NCBI GenBank assembly: GCA_020073615.1
Contig: JAIQEX010000022.1
Location: 1 to 62,156, forward strand
DNA: 62,156 bases
Origin: Terriglobia bacterium
GTDB lineage: Bacteria > Acidobacteriota > Terriglobia > Bryobacterales > Bryobacteraceae
Direction: 5' to 3'
Below, piece after piece: positions 9,297 to 16,342 of the stretch. The first letter of the stretch is position 1; each line of letters opens with the position of its first letter. The translations under genes and the position numbers were made by a program. The notes below the pieces were generated by a model. The model was not told the origin of the DNA. It did no database searches and worked only from the letters and a program-made list of their open reading frames with translations.

Positions 9297-9313
9297 AATG
9301 GAGATAGCCGGAG

Positions 9314-10705
9314 CTACCGTGAACCTGCCAACGCCCAGTAGGCTTTCGCCATCGTGGCACGAAGCGACTCACTCTGCCATGCTCTCCGCGACATTCGCAA
9401 TATAAACCGAACCGATCCAAGGCCGGCTATGGAGAGGAAGAATGAGGCGATGAGAAGTTGGGTCAAGTGAGCGGAGAAGTCATGCTGCAAGAGCGCCTTC
9501 CAGATTAGGGCGAAGTTTCGGGGGAGCCCTGCCGCGACGCGCGGGATGACTTTGGTGACTATTGCGACGGAGAAGTACCCAAAGAAGGCGGTGCTGGCGA
9601 GACAATATGCCGCCAGTATCGAAACCACCCACCCGGGTCTGCGTAGAGCATCCGGCAGGTCAGGGCGCTTGCCTCCGACGTTCAAAAGGAACATAGCCCG
9701 CTTGCAGGCATACGCAATGAGGTCATTGCTGGCTCGGTACAAGTTCGGAATTCCGATCAAATCCGCGAGCAACCAGTGCCCGTCCATTCGGAGAAAGGGA
9801 TTGAGGTTGAAGATAGCGGAAAGAAGCATACTATAGATGAATATTCTCACAAGGCGGTCGCCGGTCCAAATCCAGAGTAAACACCCCAACGACGCCAGAA
9901 GGAACTGAAAGTAGATACCGGCGGAATCGACCACCGCCCTCTGAAGACGCGAAAGCGACCAGCACTGGCCTACATCGGCATAGAGAACGGGATAAATAAA
10001 GAAGACTCCGGCGCCGATCTCCCCATGCGGAACTCCGAACCGTTCGCAGGCAGAGCAGTGGCCGATCTCGTGAAACAGCAATGAGAGATATACACTGACG
10101 ACAGCTATTGTCCACAGGTCTGCGCTCAGGGGCGGCCTCTCGCCAAGGTAGTGAACTTTTAGCACTTTGTCGAGAAGCAGAAAGACCGCATGGGTGAGAA
10201 TGATGACGGCCAACAGGGCAGTCGCGGGCCCGATATTGAAGAGACATTTTAGTCGCGCGGTTACCGGCAAGAGGTGCTCTCGCTTCAGGAGACGAACATG
10301 GAATGCCAGGGGCACCTTCCGACGGCGAATTGGCATCCTCGGATCGGCCGGTAGCTCGCAGCCCGTCTCGTCCAACAGAAGTACCGCGTTGTTGGACGTC
10401 AATTGGCTCAGCAGCATTCTCGCGCGACGCTCCGGATCTTCGGAGGGAGCGAGTTTCCTCACTACGGAAACGATCTCCGCCCAACTCCGGTCAACCCGGA
10501 GAAATTCGAGGAAAGAACGGACGTCGGCGTCGATCTGAAGCCGGCGATCCGCCAGCACTAGTTGGTACATCGGGTCCGAAGAGCTGGTATCGAAAGCCAG
10601 GATAGTAGCGCCCGAGTTTAGGTGGAAACGCTGGTCTTGGACGTAGGACACGCCCATCTCAGCGGCCATTCTGCCTTTTGGTTTGTAATTCTGCAAACGA
10701 TTCAT
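9314..10705 (-). CDS. M50-type membrane metalloprotease with PqqD-like N-terminal region
   Basis: 463 residues. The first 120 form a soluble region resembling a PqqD/RRE-like peptide-binding domain (inferred from size, position and the Asp-rich helix pattern). At least six membrane segments follow. The zinc site is HEIGH at 212-216 and the third ligand lies in the NPFLRMDGH loop (Asp308), so the site is complete. Such 'peptide zinc metalloprotease' proteins occur in RiPP clusters, for example YydH beside the radical SAM enzyme YydG. It is the first gene after the three precursor genes, separated from them by 204 bases holding a strong hairpin. Likely role: cutting the modified precursor in or at the inner membrane. 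Confidence 0.85.
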   Translation of the reverse strand: MNRLQNYKPKGRMAAEMGVSYVQDQRFHLNSGATILAFDTSSSDPMYQLVLADRRLQIDADVRSFLEFLRVDRSWAEIVSVVRKLAPSEDPERRARMLLSQLTSNNAVLLLDETGCELPADPRMPIRRRKVPLAFHVRLLKREHLLPVTARLKCLFNIGPATALLAVIILTHAVFLLLDKVLKVHYLGERPPLSADLWTIAVVSVYLSLLFHEIGHCSACERFGVPHGEIGAGVFFIYPVLYADVGQCWSLSRLQRAVVDSAGIYFQFLLASLGCLLWIWTGDRLVRIFIYSMLLSAIFNLNPFLRMDGHWLLADLIGIPNLYRASNDLIAYACKRAMFLLNVGGKRPDLPDALRRPGWVVSILAAYCLASTAFFGYFSVAIVTKVIPRVAAGLPRNFALIWKALLQHDFSAHLTQLLIASFFLSIAGLGSVRFILRMSRRAWQSESLRATMAKAYWALAGSR

Positions 10706-10751
10706 AGCGTAGACCAGGTTCCGGCAATGCGGCTGTCTTATGCAATCCGGC

Positions 10752-10799
10752 GCTCAAGTGCTCTGCATTCGATTTTCGATGCGCCGGCTGCACTTGAGC
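10752..10799 (-). repeat. Stem-loop between precursor genes and processing genes
   Basis: A perfect 10-bp inverted repeat, GCTCAAGTGC (10752-10761) and GCACTTGAGC (10790-10799), with a 28-base loop that itself contains a smaller stem (GCAT..TCGA / TCGATGC). There is no T-run after it on the minus strand. Its place, after the last precursor and before the protease genes, is where RiPP operons often carry a partial terminator or RNA-stability stem that lets precursor mRNA exceed enzyme mRNA. Confidence 0.6.
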
Positions 10800-10909
10800 T
10801 AGGCCGCAGTTACGGCCGCTTCCTCACGGGCGCGGTCACGTGACGCAGTGCAAGTCACTGAACCGCGCTCGTCGGGAAGCGGTATCTTGACTCTTCTACC
10901 GCCAAACTG

Positions 10910-11131
10910 CTAGCTGCTAGCGTCCTCATCCTCGGCGCCGCCGCCGCCGCCGGGTTTGGGACATCCTCCTGGACAACCGCAATCCGCCGAATTCGTGCAA
11001 CTGTTGTTGGTACCACAACAAGCCGTGGTGTTGCTGCAACTGCCATGCCACTCGCTTAGCGCGTCGTCGTCGACTACGGCAATTCCAAACTCATACCGGT
11101 CATCGAGTTCCGTGATCAGAAAGCTGTTCAT
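10910..11131 (-). CDS. RiPP precursor peptide 1 (cysteine-rich core)
   Basis: A 73-residue peptide starting at the ATG with a strong AAAGGAG site eight bases upstream; an upstream in-frame extension is rejected because the leader homology starts exactly here. The leader contains FLITELDDRYE, identical in all three paralogues, followed by FGIAVVDDD. The core has seven Cys in the order C-x5-CC-x5-C-TNS-x2-C-x-C-x3-C. It ends in a PGGGGG run and an acidic tail (AEDEDASS). It belongs to the operon with a radical SAM/SPASM maturase and several proteases. Probable product: a thioether- or disulfide-bridged peptide; a metal-binding peptide is the main alternative. Confidence 0.88.
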   Translation of the reverse strand: MNSFLITELDDRYEFGIAVVDDDALSEWHGSCSNTTACCGTNNSCTNSADCGCPGGCPKPGGGGGAEDEDASS

Positions 11132-11156
11132 ATCGGTGCTCCTTTCAAGTCGCCCG

Positions 11157-11375
11157 TTACGATGAAGCGTCTTCTTCCTCCGCACCACCCTTGCAGCATG
11201 CACTACCGGAACAATTATTCGAGTTCGTACAATTACCGGGCTGGTTACTTCCGCAGCACGTGCCGGAGTTCTTGCAAGACGATCCTTCGTTGTCGTATCG
11301 AAGTACGTCGTCGTCGATGACCACGATGCCAAATTCATAGCGATCATCGAGTTCTGTGATCAAGAAGTCACTCAT
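11157..11375 (-). CDS. RiPP precursor peptide 2 (cysteine-rich core)
   Basis: 72 residues starting MSDFLITELDD. The first 24 residues are almost identical to the other two copies (MSDFLITELDDRYEFGIVV then IDDD). The core pattern is C-x5-CC-x6-C-TNS-x2-C-x4-CC, again seven cysteines, but with CC near the end where the other copies have separate cysteines. The tail is AEEEDASS. The ribosome site (AGGCGAC) is weaker than that of its neighbours. The gene lies 25 bases upstream of precursor 1 and 32 bases downstream of precursor 3, so the three form a tandem array created by duplication with core divergence. Confidence 0.88.
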   Translation of the reverse strand: MSDFLITELDDRYEFGIVVIDDDVLRYDNEGSSCKNSGTCCGSNQPGNCTNSNNCSGSACCKGGAEEEDASS

Positions 11376-11407
11376 CTGTATGTCGCCTGACCCAACTAGG
11401 CGCTATG

Positions 11408-11614
11408 TCAGCCGTCTACGTCCTCCTCAACGCCTGTGCCCTTGCAATCGGGGCACTTGCATACGGCGCTATTTGTGCAATCGCCTTGATTCTGATCGCA
11501 ACATTTGCCCGTGTTCTGGCAACCCGGGGTGTTCAGCCTTAGGACGTCGTCATCTATTACGACGACGCCAAGCTCGTATCGGTCGTCTAGTTCTGTGATG
11601 AGAAAATCACTCAT
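11408..11614 (-). CDS. RiPP precursor peptide 3 (cysteine-rich core)
   Basis: 68 residues from the ATG that follows AAAGGAGACGGC; a 22-residue upstream extension is open but not shared by the paralogues. The leader FLITELDDRYE is conserved, with L for F after it. The core is C-x5-CC-x6-C-TNS-x2-C-x-C-x2-C, seven cysteines, ending with the acidic tail VEEDVDG. It is the first precursor after the maturase gene, with a 150-base gap containing a palindrome at 11642-11654. CTNS is invariant in all three cores, which suggests that Asn/Ser/Thr next to Cys are sites of modification or structural constraint. Confidence 0.88.
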   Translation of the reverse strand: MSDFLITELDDRYELGVVVIDDDVLRLNTPGCQNTGKCCDQNQGDCTNSAVCKCPDCKGTGVEEDVDG

Positions 11615-11641
11615 GCCGTCTCCTTTGTCTGTGTTGTTGAT

Positions 11642-11654
11642 CGGTTCTGAACCG
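11642..11654. promoter_or_regulatory. Perfect palindrome upstream of precursor 3
   Basis: CGGTTC-T-GAACCG lies 28 bases before the start of precursor 3. It may be a repressor site or a small RNA stem near the ribosome site. No clear internal promoter is seen in the 150-base gap, so its role is open. Confidence 0.35.
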
Positions 11655-11763
11655 GTATGATGCGTAGCTATCGATACCACAGCGCGCGTAAAATCGCGAG
11701 GTTCAGCGACAAGTGCACTCGGCCGCTCACGGCAGCGACGATATTCGCGGAGTAGTGCCCGGA

Positions 11764-13236
11764 CTAAGCATGTGCCTGAGTGCCAGGGGGCGAAAGCTCG
11801 GTGTATCGCAAGAGTTTCTCACGCTGCATATCGTAGCGATTGGCCCGCTCGTTGTTCATGAGCCACATCTTCTTCAGGACGTTGCCGATCCGCAGTTTTT
11901 CCGGCGGGCAGCAACGTTGATTATTGACCACCCGCCTGACCGGGCAGACCGCACCACCGCACAGGGGAAGGAAAAAGCACTTTCGGCACACTGAGTCGTC
12001 CCTGAAATGCGGAGTACACCAACGGGCGAACCGGTCGATGTCTATCGCCATGGTGCCGTCTTCCTTTAGGCGGCCAACGATATTTCGTGGATTGCTGTCC
12101 AGCATGACGGTACACTTCATCAGGTTGCCGTTGGCCCCGACAGTGAGGTGTTGCGGTTCGTTTGCGTAGCAGGGCTCGCCAAAGGGTCTGGAGTTGGGAA
12201 CGGTCCGATGAACTTGCATTCCCATCTCCCGTCCCAGGACCTCGAGTACGTCCCGCTGCGGGTCCATATCGCCGCAAGTCTTGAGGCTGCCATCGTTCGA
12301 TCCCCCCAATTGCCGAATTGGGTAGAAGAACAGTTTGAACCGGGCGTCTTCTTTGAAGCAACCCAGCAAGGCGATGAATTCACGCATTCGCCGCGCATTC
12401 GCTTGGTCGAAGTTTACCCGCAACATGACTCCGAACTCGTTCGGGAAAGTCTGAATTGCCTTGAGATTTTCCAGAATGCGGCTGAAGGTAGGCCCACCGC
12501 CCTTGAGCATGCGACGGCAGTCGTGATCTTCGGGAAGGCCATCAATAGTGACTTGGAACTGTTTGATATTCCATTGCAGCAGTTTGGCAAAGGTGTCCGG
12601 CGTCAGGAGATAAGCGTTAGTCGTCATACCCGATGAAAAGCGGATTCCGTGCTCTCCCGCCAGTTTCAGGAACGCCGGTGCGACCTCGGCAATCGCCTCA
12701 AAGCCCAGTAAGGGCTCGCCGCCAAAATACGACACTGTCAGACGCCGTAGATGCGGCGCCCGCTGCTCCATCATGCGGATTAGCGCTGTGCGGACCCAGG
12801 GCTCCATGGTGCCACGTTCGAATGTTTCGTAGCAGTAAATACAGCGGAAATTGCAGTCTTCCGATGACAGCAATGTGAGATCCAGAAAGTCCTGACGATA
12901 ATGCCGTTGGCCGTAACGTAACTGAAATCTCTCGAATTCCCTGGCGCCGCGCGGCACGATGAAGCCCCGGTCTGCCATATATTTCGTTAGGCCCGTTGGT
13001 GGAGCCGTGAAGCCTCGGCGGTGAAGGAGAGGCTCCACCTGCGGCCGTGCTTCGGGAGGAAATCCCGAGAAGGCGTGGCTGTAGCTGTTCCACAGAACCA
13101 GCGTTCCATCGGGCGCGGTGGTTCGGGCGTTGAACTGCGATGGCACCCATTTGCGCGGTTCGTCAGCGGCGGATGGGTATGTGCCGCTCGCAACGGGCAT
13201 GGTCATCTGAACGGCGTTTTGCGTAGGCGAACTCAT
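11764..13236 (-). CDS. Radical SAM/SPASM peptide maturase
   Basis: About 490 residues. An N-terminal segment of some 110 residues (FNARTTAPDGTLVLWNS region) resembles the start of SPASM peptide maturases. The radical SAM motif is CNFRCIYC (Cys128, 132, 135) and the SAM-binding YFGGEPLL follows. The C-terminal SPASM domain has C-x2-C-x5-C-x4-C (CRKCFFLPLCGGAVC) plus further cysteines, consistent with two auxiliary iron-sulfur clusters. The ATG used has AGGGG seven bases upstream; a TTG one codon earlier is possible. It sits directly before three Cys-rich precursors and is the predicted modifying enzyme, probably making thioether links as in sactipeptides or ranthipeptides. The exact reaction cannot be read from sequence. 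Confidence 0.93.
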   Translation of the reverse strand: MSSPTQNAVQMTMPVASGTYPSAADEPRKWVPSQFNARTTAPDGTLVLWNSYSHAFSGFPPEARPQVEPLLHRRGFTAPPTGLTKYMADRGFIVPRGAREFERFQLRYGQRHYRQDFLDLTLLSSEDCNFRCIYCYETFERGTMEPWVRTALIRMMEQRAPHLRRLTVSYFGGEPLLGFEAIAEVAPAFLKLAGEHGIRFSSGMTTNAYLLTPDTFAKLLQWNIKQFQVTIDGLPEDHDCRRMLKGGGPTFSRILENLKAIQTFPNEFGVMLRVNFDQANARRMREFIALLGCFKEDARFKLFFYPIRQLGGSNDGSLKTCGDMDPQRDVLEVLGREMGMQVHRTVPNSRPFGEPCYANEPQHLTVGANGNLMKCTVMLDSNPRNIVGRLKEDGTMAIDIDRFARWCTPHFRDDSVCRKCFFLPLCGGAVCPVRRVVNNQRCCPPEKLRIGNVLKKMWLMNNERANRYDMQREKLLRYTELSPPGTQAHA

Positions 13237-13360
13237 CAATTGACCCCTTTTGCCTCGTGTCTGTACTGTTTAGACGCACTCTAGGGAACACGATTCGGAG
13301 CGGCTCTATGCATCAGCCGATCCTCCGCTTAACCGTGGGAACGTGCAACCGGCCTGGCGT

Positions 13361-13861
13361 TCAGGCCAGTGTTGATACGGAATTGCCATGCAGGCGCACA
13401 CGGATCGAACGCTGCAGGAGTAGAATCGACACAACAAGCCAATCCGAATCGTTGTACGATACCAGAACTCCCTCAATTCCTGCCAACGGTCCCTGCACGA
13501 TGACGACCCTCTGGCCAATCTCAGAAAAAGGACACCGTTCGGCTACAGTTCCGGAATCGTGAATGCGGCGAATGTCTTGGATTTGGGTGTTGTCCACGGG
13601 GGCGGGCCTATTCCCAATTCCAACTATTCGGAGCACTCCCGGCGTTGTGAGCAAAGGACCGACCACATCAACTCCATGGCGGCAGAACAGGTACCCGGGG
13701 AACAGCGGCGAACTCGCAGCCTTCGAAGGCAAGGCGTTTCGGCGCCCCATGGGCAGAAAAACCTCATACCCTTTGCTAACCAAGACGGTAGCAGCGAGTC
13801 TTTCCTTCCTCGATATAACTTGAACAGCGAACCATTGATTAGAGGAGGGTTCAAACAGCAT
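13361..13861 (-). CDS. Specialised NusG paralogue (RfaH/UpxY/LoaP-type antiterminator)
   Basis: 166 residues: an N-terminal NGN domain starting QWFAVQVISRKE with PLFPGYLFCR near residue 55, and a C-terminal KOW domain (GQRVVIVQGPLAGIEGVLV). Operon-specific members of this family load onto RNA polymerase and suppress pausing or termination over long operons. It is the first gene after a consensus promoter and precedes the radical SAM gene by about 120 bases. The roughly 10-kb operon has internal hairpins, so control by antitermination is a natural inference. It is not the housekeeping NusG, which normally sits beside secE and rplK. Confidence 0.9.
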   Translation of the reverse strand: MLFEPSSNQWFAVQVISRKERLAATVLVSKGYEVFLPMGRRNALPSKAASSPLFPGYLFCRHGVDVVGPLLTTPGVLRIVGIGNRPAPVDNTQIQDIRRIHDSGTVAERCPFSEIGQRVVIVQGPLAGIEGVLVSYNDSDWLVVSILLLQRSIRVRLHGNSVSTLA

Positions 13862-13901
13862 ATATGTCCTGCCATCCGGCTTCTACCGTGCAACAGCAAG
13901 A

Positions 13902-13913
13902 CAAGCTGCCGCC
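13902..13913 (-). promoter_or_regulatory. ops-like element in the operon leader
   Basis: On the minus strand the leader reads GGCGGCAGCTTG. It matches the RfaH recruitment element ops (GGCGGTAGCGTG) at 10 of 12 positions. It lies about 35-45 bases after the predicted transcription start and before the NusG-paralogue gene. A small stem (GGCAGC..GCTGTT) is possible just here. A chance match in GC-rich DNA cannot be excluded. Confidence 0.4.
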
Positions 13914-13953
13914 ATTTACTCGTTTGAGGAGTCCTAAACGCTTATGAAAGTAA

Positions 13954-13982
13954 TATATAGACCCAATCTAAAGAGATGTCAA
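13954..13982 (-). promoter_or_regulatory. Consensus sigma-70 promoter of the RiPP operon
   Basis: On the minus strand, TTGACA (13982-13977) and TATATA (13959-13954) are separated by exactly 17 bases. The predicted start lies near 13947, giving a leader of about 86 bases before the NusG-paralogue ATG. The flanking DNA is A/T-rich compared with the rest of the window. Confidence 0.8.
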
Positions 13983-14111
13983 GGCCTTTTAATCGTTTGT
14001 TGAGAAAACTAGTACCAGCTTCTCCCGGGTAGGTATCGAGCGCCGTGTCGGCCAGATGCTCTTTGAGCTACAAAGCACTAAGGGCTTAAAGTGAGGCCGT
14101 GCCCCACTCAG

Positions 14112-15206
14112 CTAGTCTCCGGGCACGCGCTCCGGCCTGGGGGTGGACCACAGGCCCGCGCCGGAGAGCCCCGCCACCACGCGATGGCGATACGTTTTCG
14201 CCGTCGAGATGGCGAGCATCAGCAGAACGATCAGCACCGCCGCCGCCACCGTCTGCGGCACCGTGAGGTTGTTCTTGAAGAACGCCAGTCCGCGCCCATA
14301 GACCAGCTCGATGTGCACCCAGTAGACCAGCAGCGAGGTGGTGCCGAACTGCCGCACCCAGCTCCAGCCTTCTTTGGCGGCGTAGCGCGTCCACAGGAAA
14401 GCGAGCGCCACCAGCAGCAGCGTCGTGCCCTGCTTGGTCAGCACCTGCGCCGGGCTGTTCAGCCAGAATTCCGATTTGGCGTAGATGGAATAGGGCACGT
14501 TGGCCAGGTACTGGCATGCCAGAATGAGTCCGCCGCCCAGGAGCGCGGCCCACTGTGCGGCGCGCTCTGTCGCTTCATGCGGGATCAGGCGGATGGCGCT
14601 GCCCGCGCTCAGGCCGAACGCCAGGTAGGCGCCCCAGGGGAAAAAGCCGAAAGATCGATAGTCGGGAACGATGTAACTCCGCAGCAGAGCGGGCGCCAGC
14701 GACCAGTCCATCTGCGAAATCAACGGCGCGGCGAAGGCGATGGCCAGTCCGAGCGCCGCGCACAGGCGTACCCGCTCGGCGGTCCGGAACAGCGCCATCA
14801 CCGACATCACCGCGATGGAAAAACCCATGCAGTTCAGAATGTCGACGCGCAACAGATCGGTCCAGGGCGCCGGCAGGCCGAACACCCAGAGCTGCAGGCG
14901 AAACGCGAAGGCCAGAAAAAACAGGTAGCCGGAGCGGCGAAACGCCGTGAACACGCGCTCGCGGGGAGCCATGCCCTTGCGCTCGGCGCTGTCCATCATG
15001 AAGGCCAGGGTCACGCCCGTGAGGAAGAGGAAAATCGCGGGGGGCATGCCGCCCACAAACTGCGAGAGAACGAACGGGCCGCCCTCGCGCAACTCGGGCT
15101 TCAGAAACGAATCGAATACGTGGCCCTGGAGCATAATCACGGCGCCGATGCCGCGCACCCAATCGAGATATTGCAGCCGGTAAGGGCTGGTTTTGGCGGT
15201 CTTCAT
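14112..15206 (-). CDS. Polytopic membrane protein, DUF1624/HGSNAT-like acyltransferase
   Basis: 364 residues with about ten hydrophobic segments. The N-terminal RLQYLDWVRGIGAVIMLQGH matches the start of the heparan-alpha-glucosaminide N-acetyltransferase-like (DUF1624) family, whose conserved Asp and His are both present. These integral membrane acyltransferases modify sugars or membrane components; the substrate here is unknown. The start is two bases after the stop of the LolA-like gene, so they are co-transcribed with the truB group upstream. The 250 bases between this gene's end and the RiPP operon hold that operon's promoter and nothing else that I can support. Confidence 0.8.
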   Translation of the reverse strand: MKTAKTSPYRLQYLDWVRGIGAVIMLQGHVFDSFLKPELREGGPFVLSQFVGGMPPAIFLFLTGVTLAFMMDSAERKGMAPRERVFTAFRRSGYLFFLAFAFRLQLWVFGLPAPWTDLLRVDILNCMGFSIAVMSVMALFRTAERVRLCAALGLAIAFAAPLISQMDWSLAPALLRSYIVPDYRSFGFFPWGAYLAFGLSAGSAIRLIPHEATERAAQWAALLGGGLILACQYLANVPYSIYAKSEFWLNSPAQVLTKQGTTLLLVALAFLWTRYAAKEGWSWVRQFGTTSLLVYWVHIELVYGRGLAFFKNNLTVPQTVAAAVLIVLLMLAISTAKTYRHRVVAGLSGAGLWSTPRPERVPGD

Positions 15207-15208
15207 CG

Positions 15209-15925
15209 CTACTTATGGTCCAATTCCGGTTTCTTCTTGGAGGCCTTGTGCGCGCCTTTGGGCAGGTTGAAGGCGGAGTCGGAGATGCTGGGGTTCATCT
15301 GAATATTGGTGTAAGTGGCCAGGATAAAATCTCCACCCGGTTCGTAAAATTTCTGCTGCACGGCGATCCCCTTGCCATCGGAGATCCAAAGTTCGACCTT
15401 CTTCAGGTGGGCGAGCACGTCCTGGTCCTTGGGAATCAATTCGAGCCGCGTGGTTTTCTCGCCGGCGGCCGCTTCCGGTCCCACCATTCTGATGGAATAG
15501 GCGCTGGCCAGCTCCCGGGAGTTACTGCCGAATCCGAGTACCAGGAACTGGTCCACCAGGGAACTCTGTTTACCCAGGTCCACCACCTGGACTTCGCCGC
15601 TCCTGGGGTAATAGATGTCCGCCTTGTGGCCCTCGATCACCACCGTTTTGGGATCCGGTTGCAGAATGTCCATGCGCACGCGGAGATCGTTGGCCTTCGG
15701 GCGCCTGACCAGGACAGTCCCGGTATCGGTCGTCTCTTCGTTGATCACGGCGGTGTAAGAAACTTTCTTCACGTCCGCGGAAAGTCCTTTGAATTTGGCG
15801 GCGGTCTCGTCTATGCGAGCCAGCACCGCCGCCAGCGTGGTATCAGCAGCGGAAGCGCCAAACTCCGAGGTCAGGAGAGCCGGCAGTGTAAGAATGAGCA
15901 CAAGCGGGGCCCGCCAAGATCGCAT
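15209..15925 (-). CDS. LolA-like outer-membrane lipoprotein carrier
   Basis: A secreted protein of about 238 residues with a signal peptide (RAPLVLILTLPALL) and the LolA fold signature: a helix with FKGLSADVKKVSY, then strands including KTVVIEGHKADIYYP. LolA-type proteins ferry lipoproteins through the periplasm, but many acidobacterial relatives have unknown cargo. The ATG at 15925 is chosen because the signal peptide begins there; a GTG ten codons earlier is possible. It lies between the small membrane protein and the DUF1624 gene. A Lys-rich C-terminus (KASKKKPELDHK) is a local feature. Confidence 0.82.
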   Translation of the reverse strand: MRSWRAPLVLILTLPALLTSEFGASAADTTLAAVLARIDETAAKFKGLSADVKKVSYTAVINEETTDTGTVLVRRPKANDLRVRMDILQPDPKTVVIEGHKADIYYPRSGEVQVVDLGKQSSLVDQFLVLGFGSNSRELASAYSIRMVGPEAAAGEKTTRLELIPKDQDVLAHLKKVELWISDGKGIAVQQKFYEPGGDFILATYTNIQMNPSISDSAFNLPKGAHKASKKKPELDHK

Positions 15926-15958
15926 CCTGTTGTAATTCCTCTGTAAATTCGACACCGG

Positions 15959-16309
15959 TCAAGGCCTGGCGAACGCTATATAGAAGCGCAGTTCCCCTTC
16001 CGAATCCATGAACGGCTCCACGCGGGTGACCGTCAGGTGCGAATTGCTCATGCGCGTACGCACTTCCTGCGTCAGCTTGGCCAGGCGCTGGTTCTCCGGC
16101 ATGCCCGCCAGGAATTCCGGATCGACCACAAAAGGCAGGCTCCCCTTTTCCGCCGGCAGCATGGTGATGATGCTGGCCTGGGGAATGCGCGGACGGTCGC
16201 GGAACCATTCCCGGGGAACCAGGAAGATGAACGCCAGGATGATGCCGACCATCACGTCGTACTGCCAGCTCGCGCGCGCATAGTCCCACAGAACGAAGCG
16301 CTTCAACAT
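15959..16309 (-). CDS. Small single-span membrane protein downstream of truB
   Basis: 116 residues. One membrane segment lies at about 19-31 (VMVGIILAFIFLV), followed by a soluble domain of roughly 80 residues ending FYIAFARP. I do not recognise a named family. The segment RMSNSHLTVTRVEPFMD looks like a compact alpha/beta unit. It follows truB by 33 bases and precedes the LolA-like gene, so it probably belongs to this transcript and may assist envelope traffic; that is inference only. Confidence 0.75.
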   Translation of the reverse strand: MLKRFVLWDYARASWQYDVMVGIILAFIFLVPREWFRDRPRIPQASIITMLPAEKGSLPFVVDPEFLAGMPENQRLAKLTQEVRTRMSNSHLTVTRVEPFMDSEGELRFYIAFARP

Positions 16310-16342
16310 GTAATAGCCATTCTAGCAAGCGGCGGCGCGGCG

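Noticed and set aside
10910-11680. CRISPR or simple direct repeats in the precursor region
   Set aside because: The repeats at about 240-base spacing are the duplicated leader codons of three genes, not short spaced repeats.
11381-11680. Longer N-terminal forms of precursors 1 and 3
   Set aside because: Extensions are not shared between paralogues, and strong ribosome sites lie right before the shorter starts.
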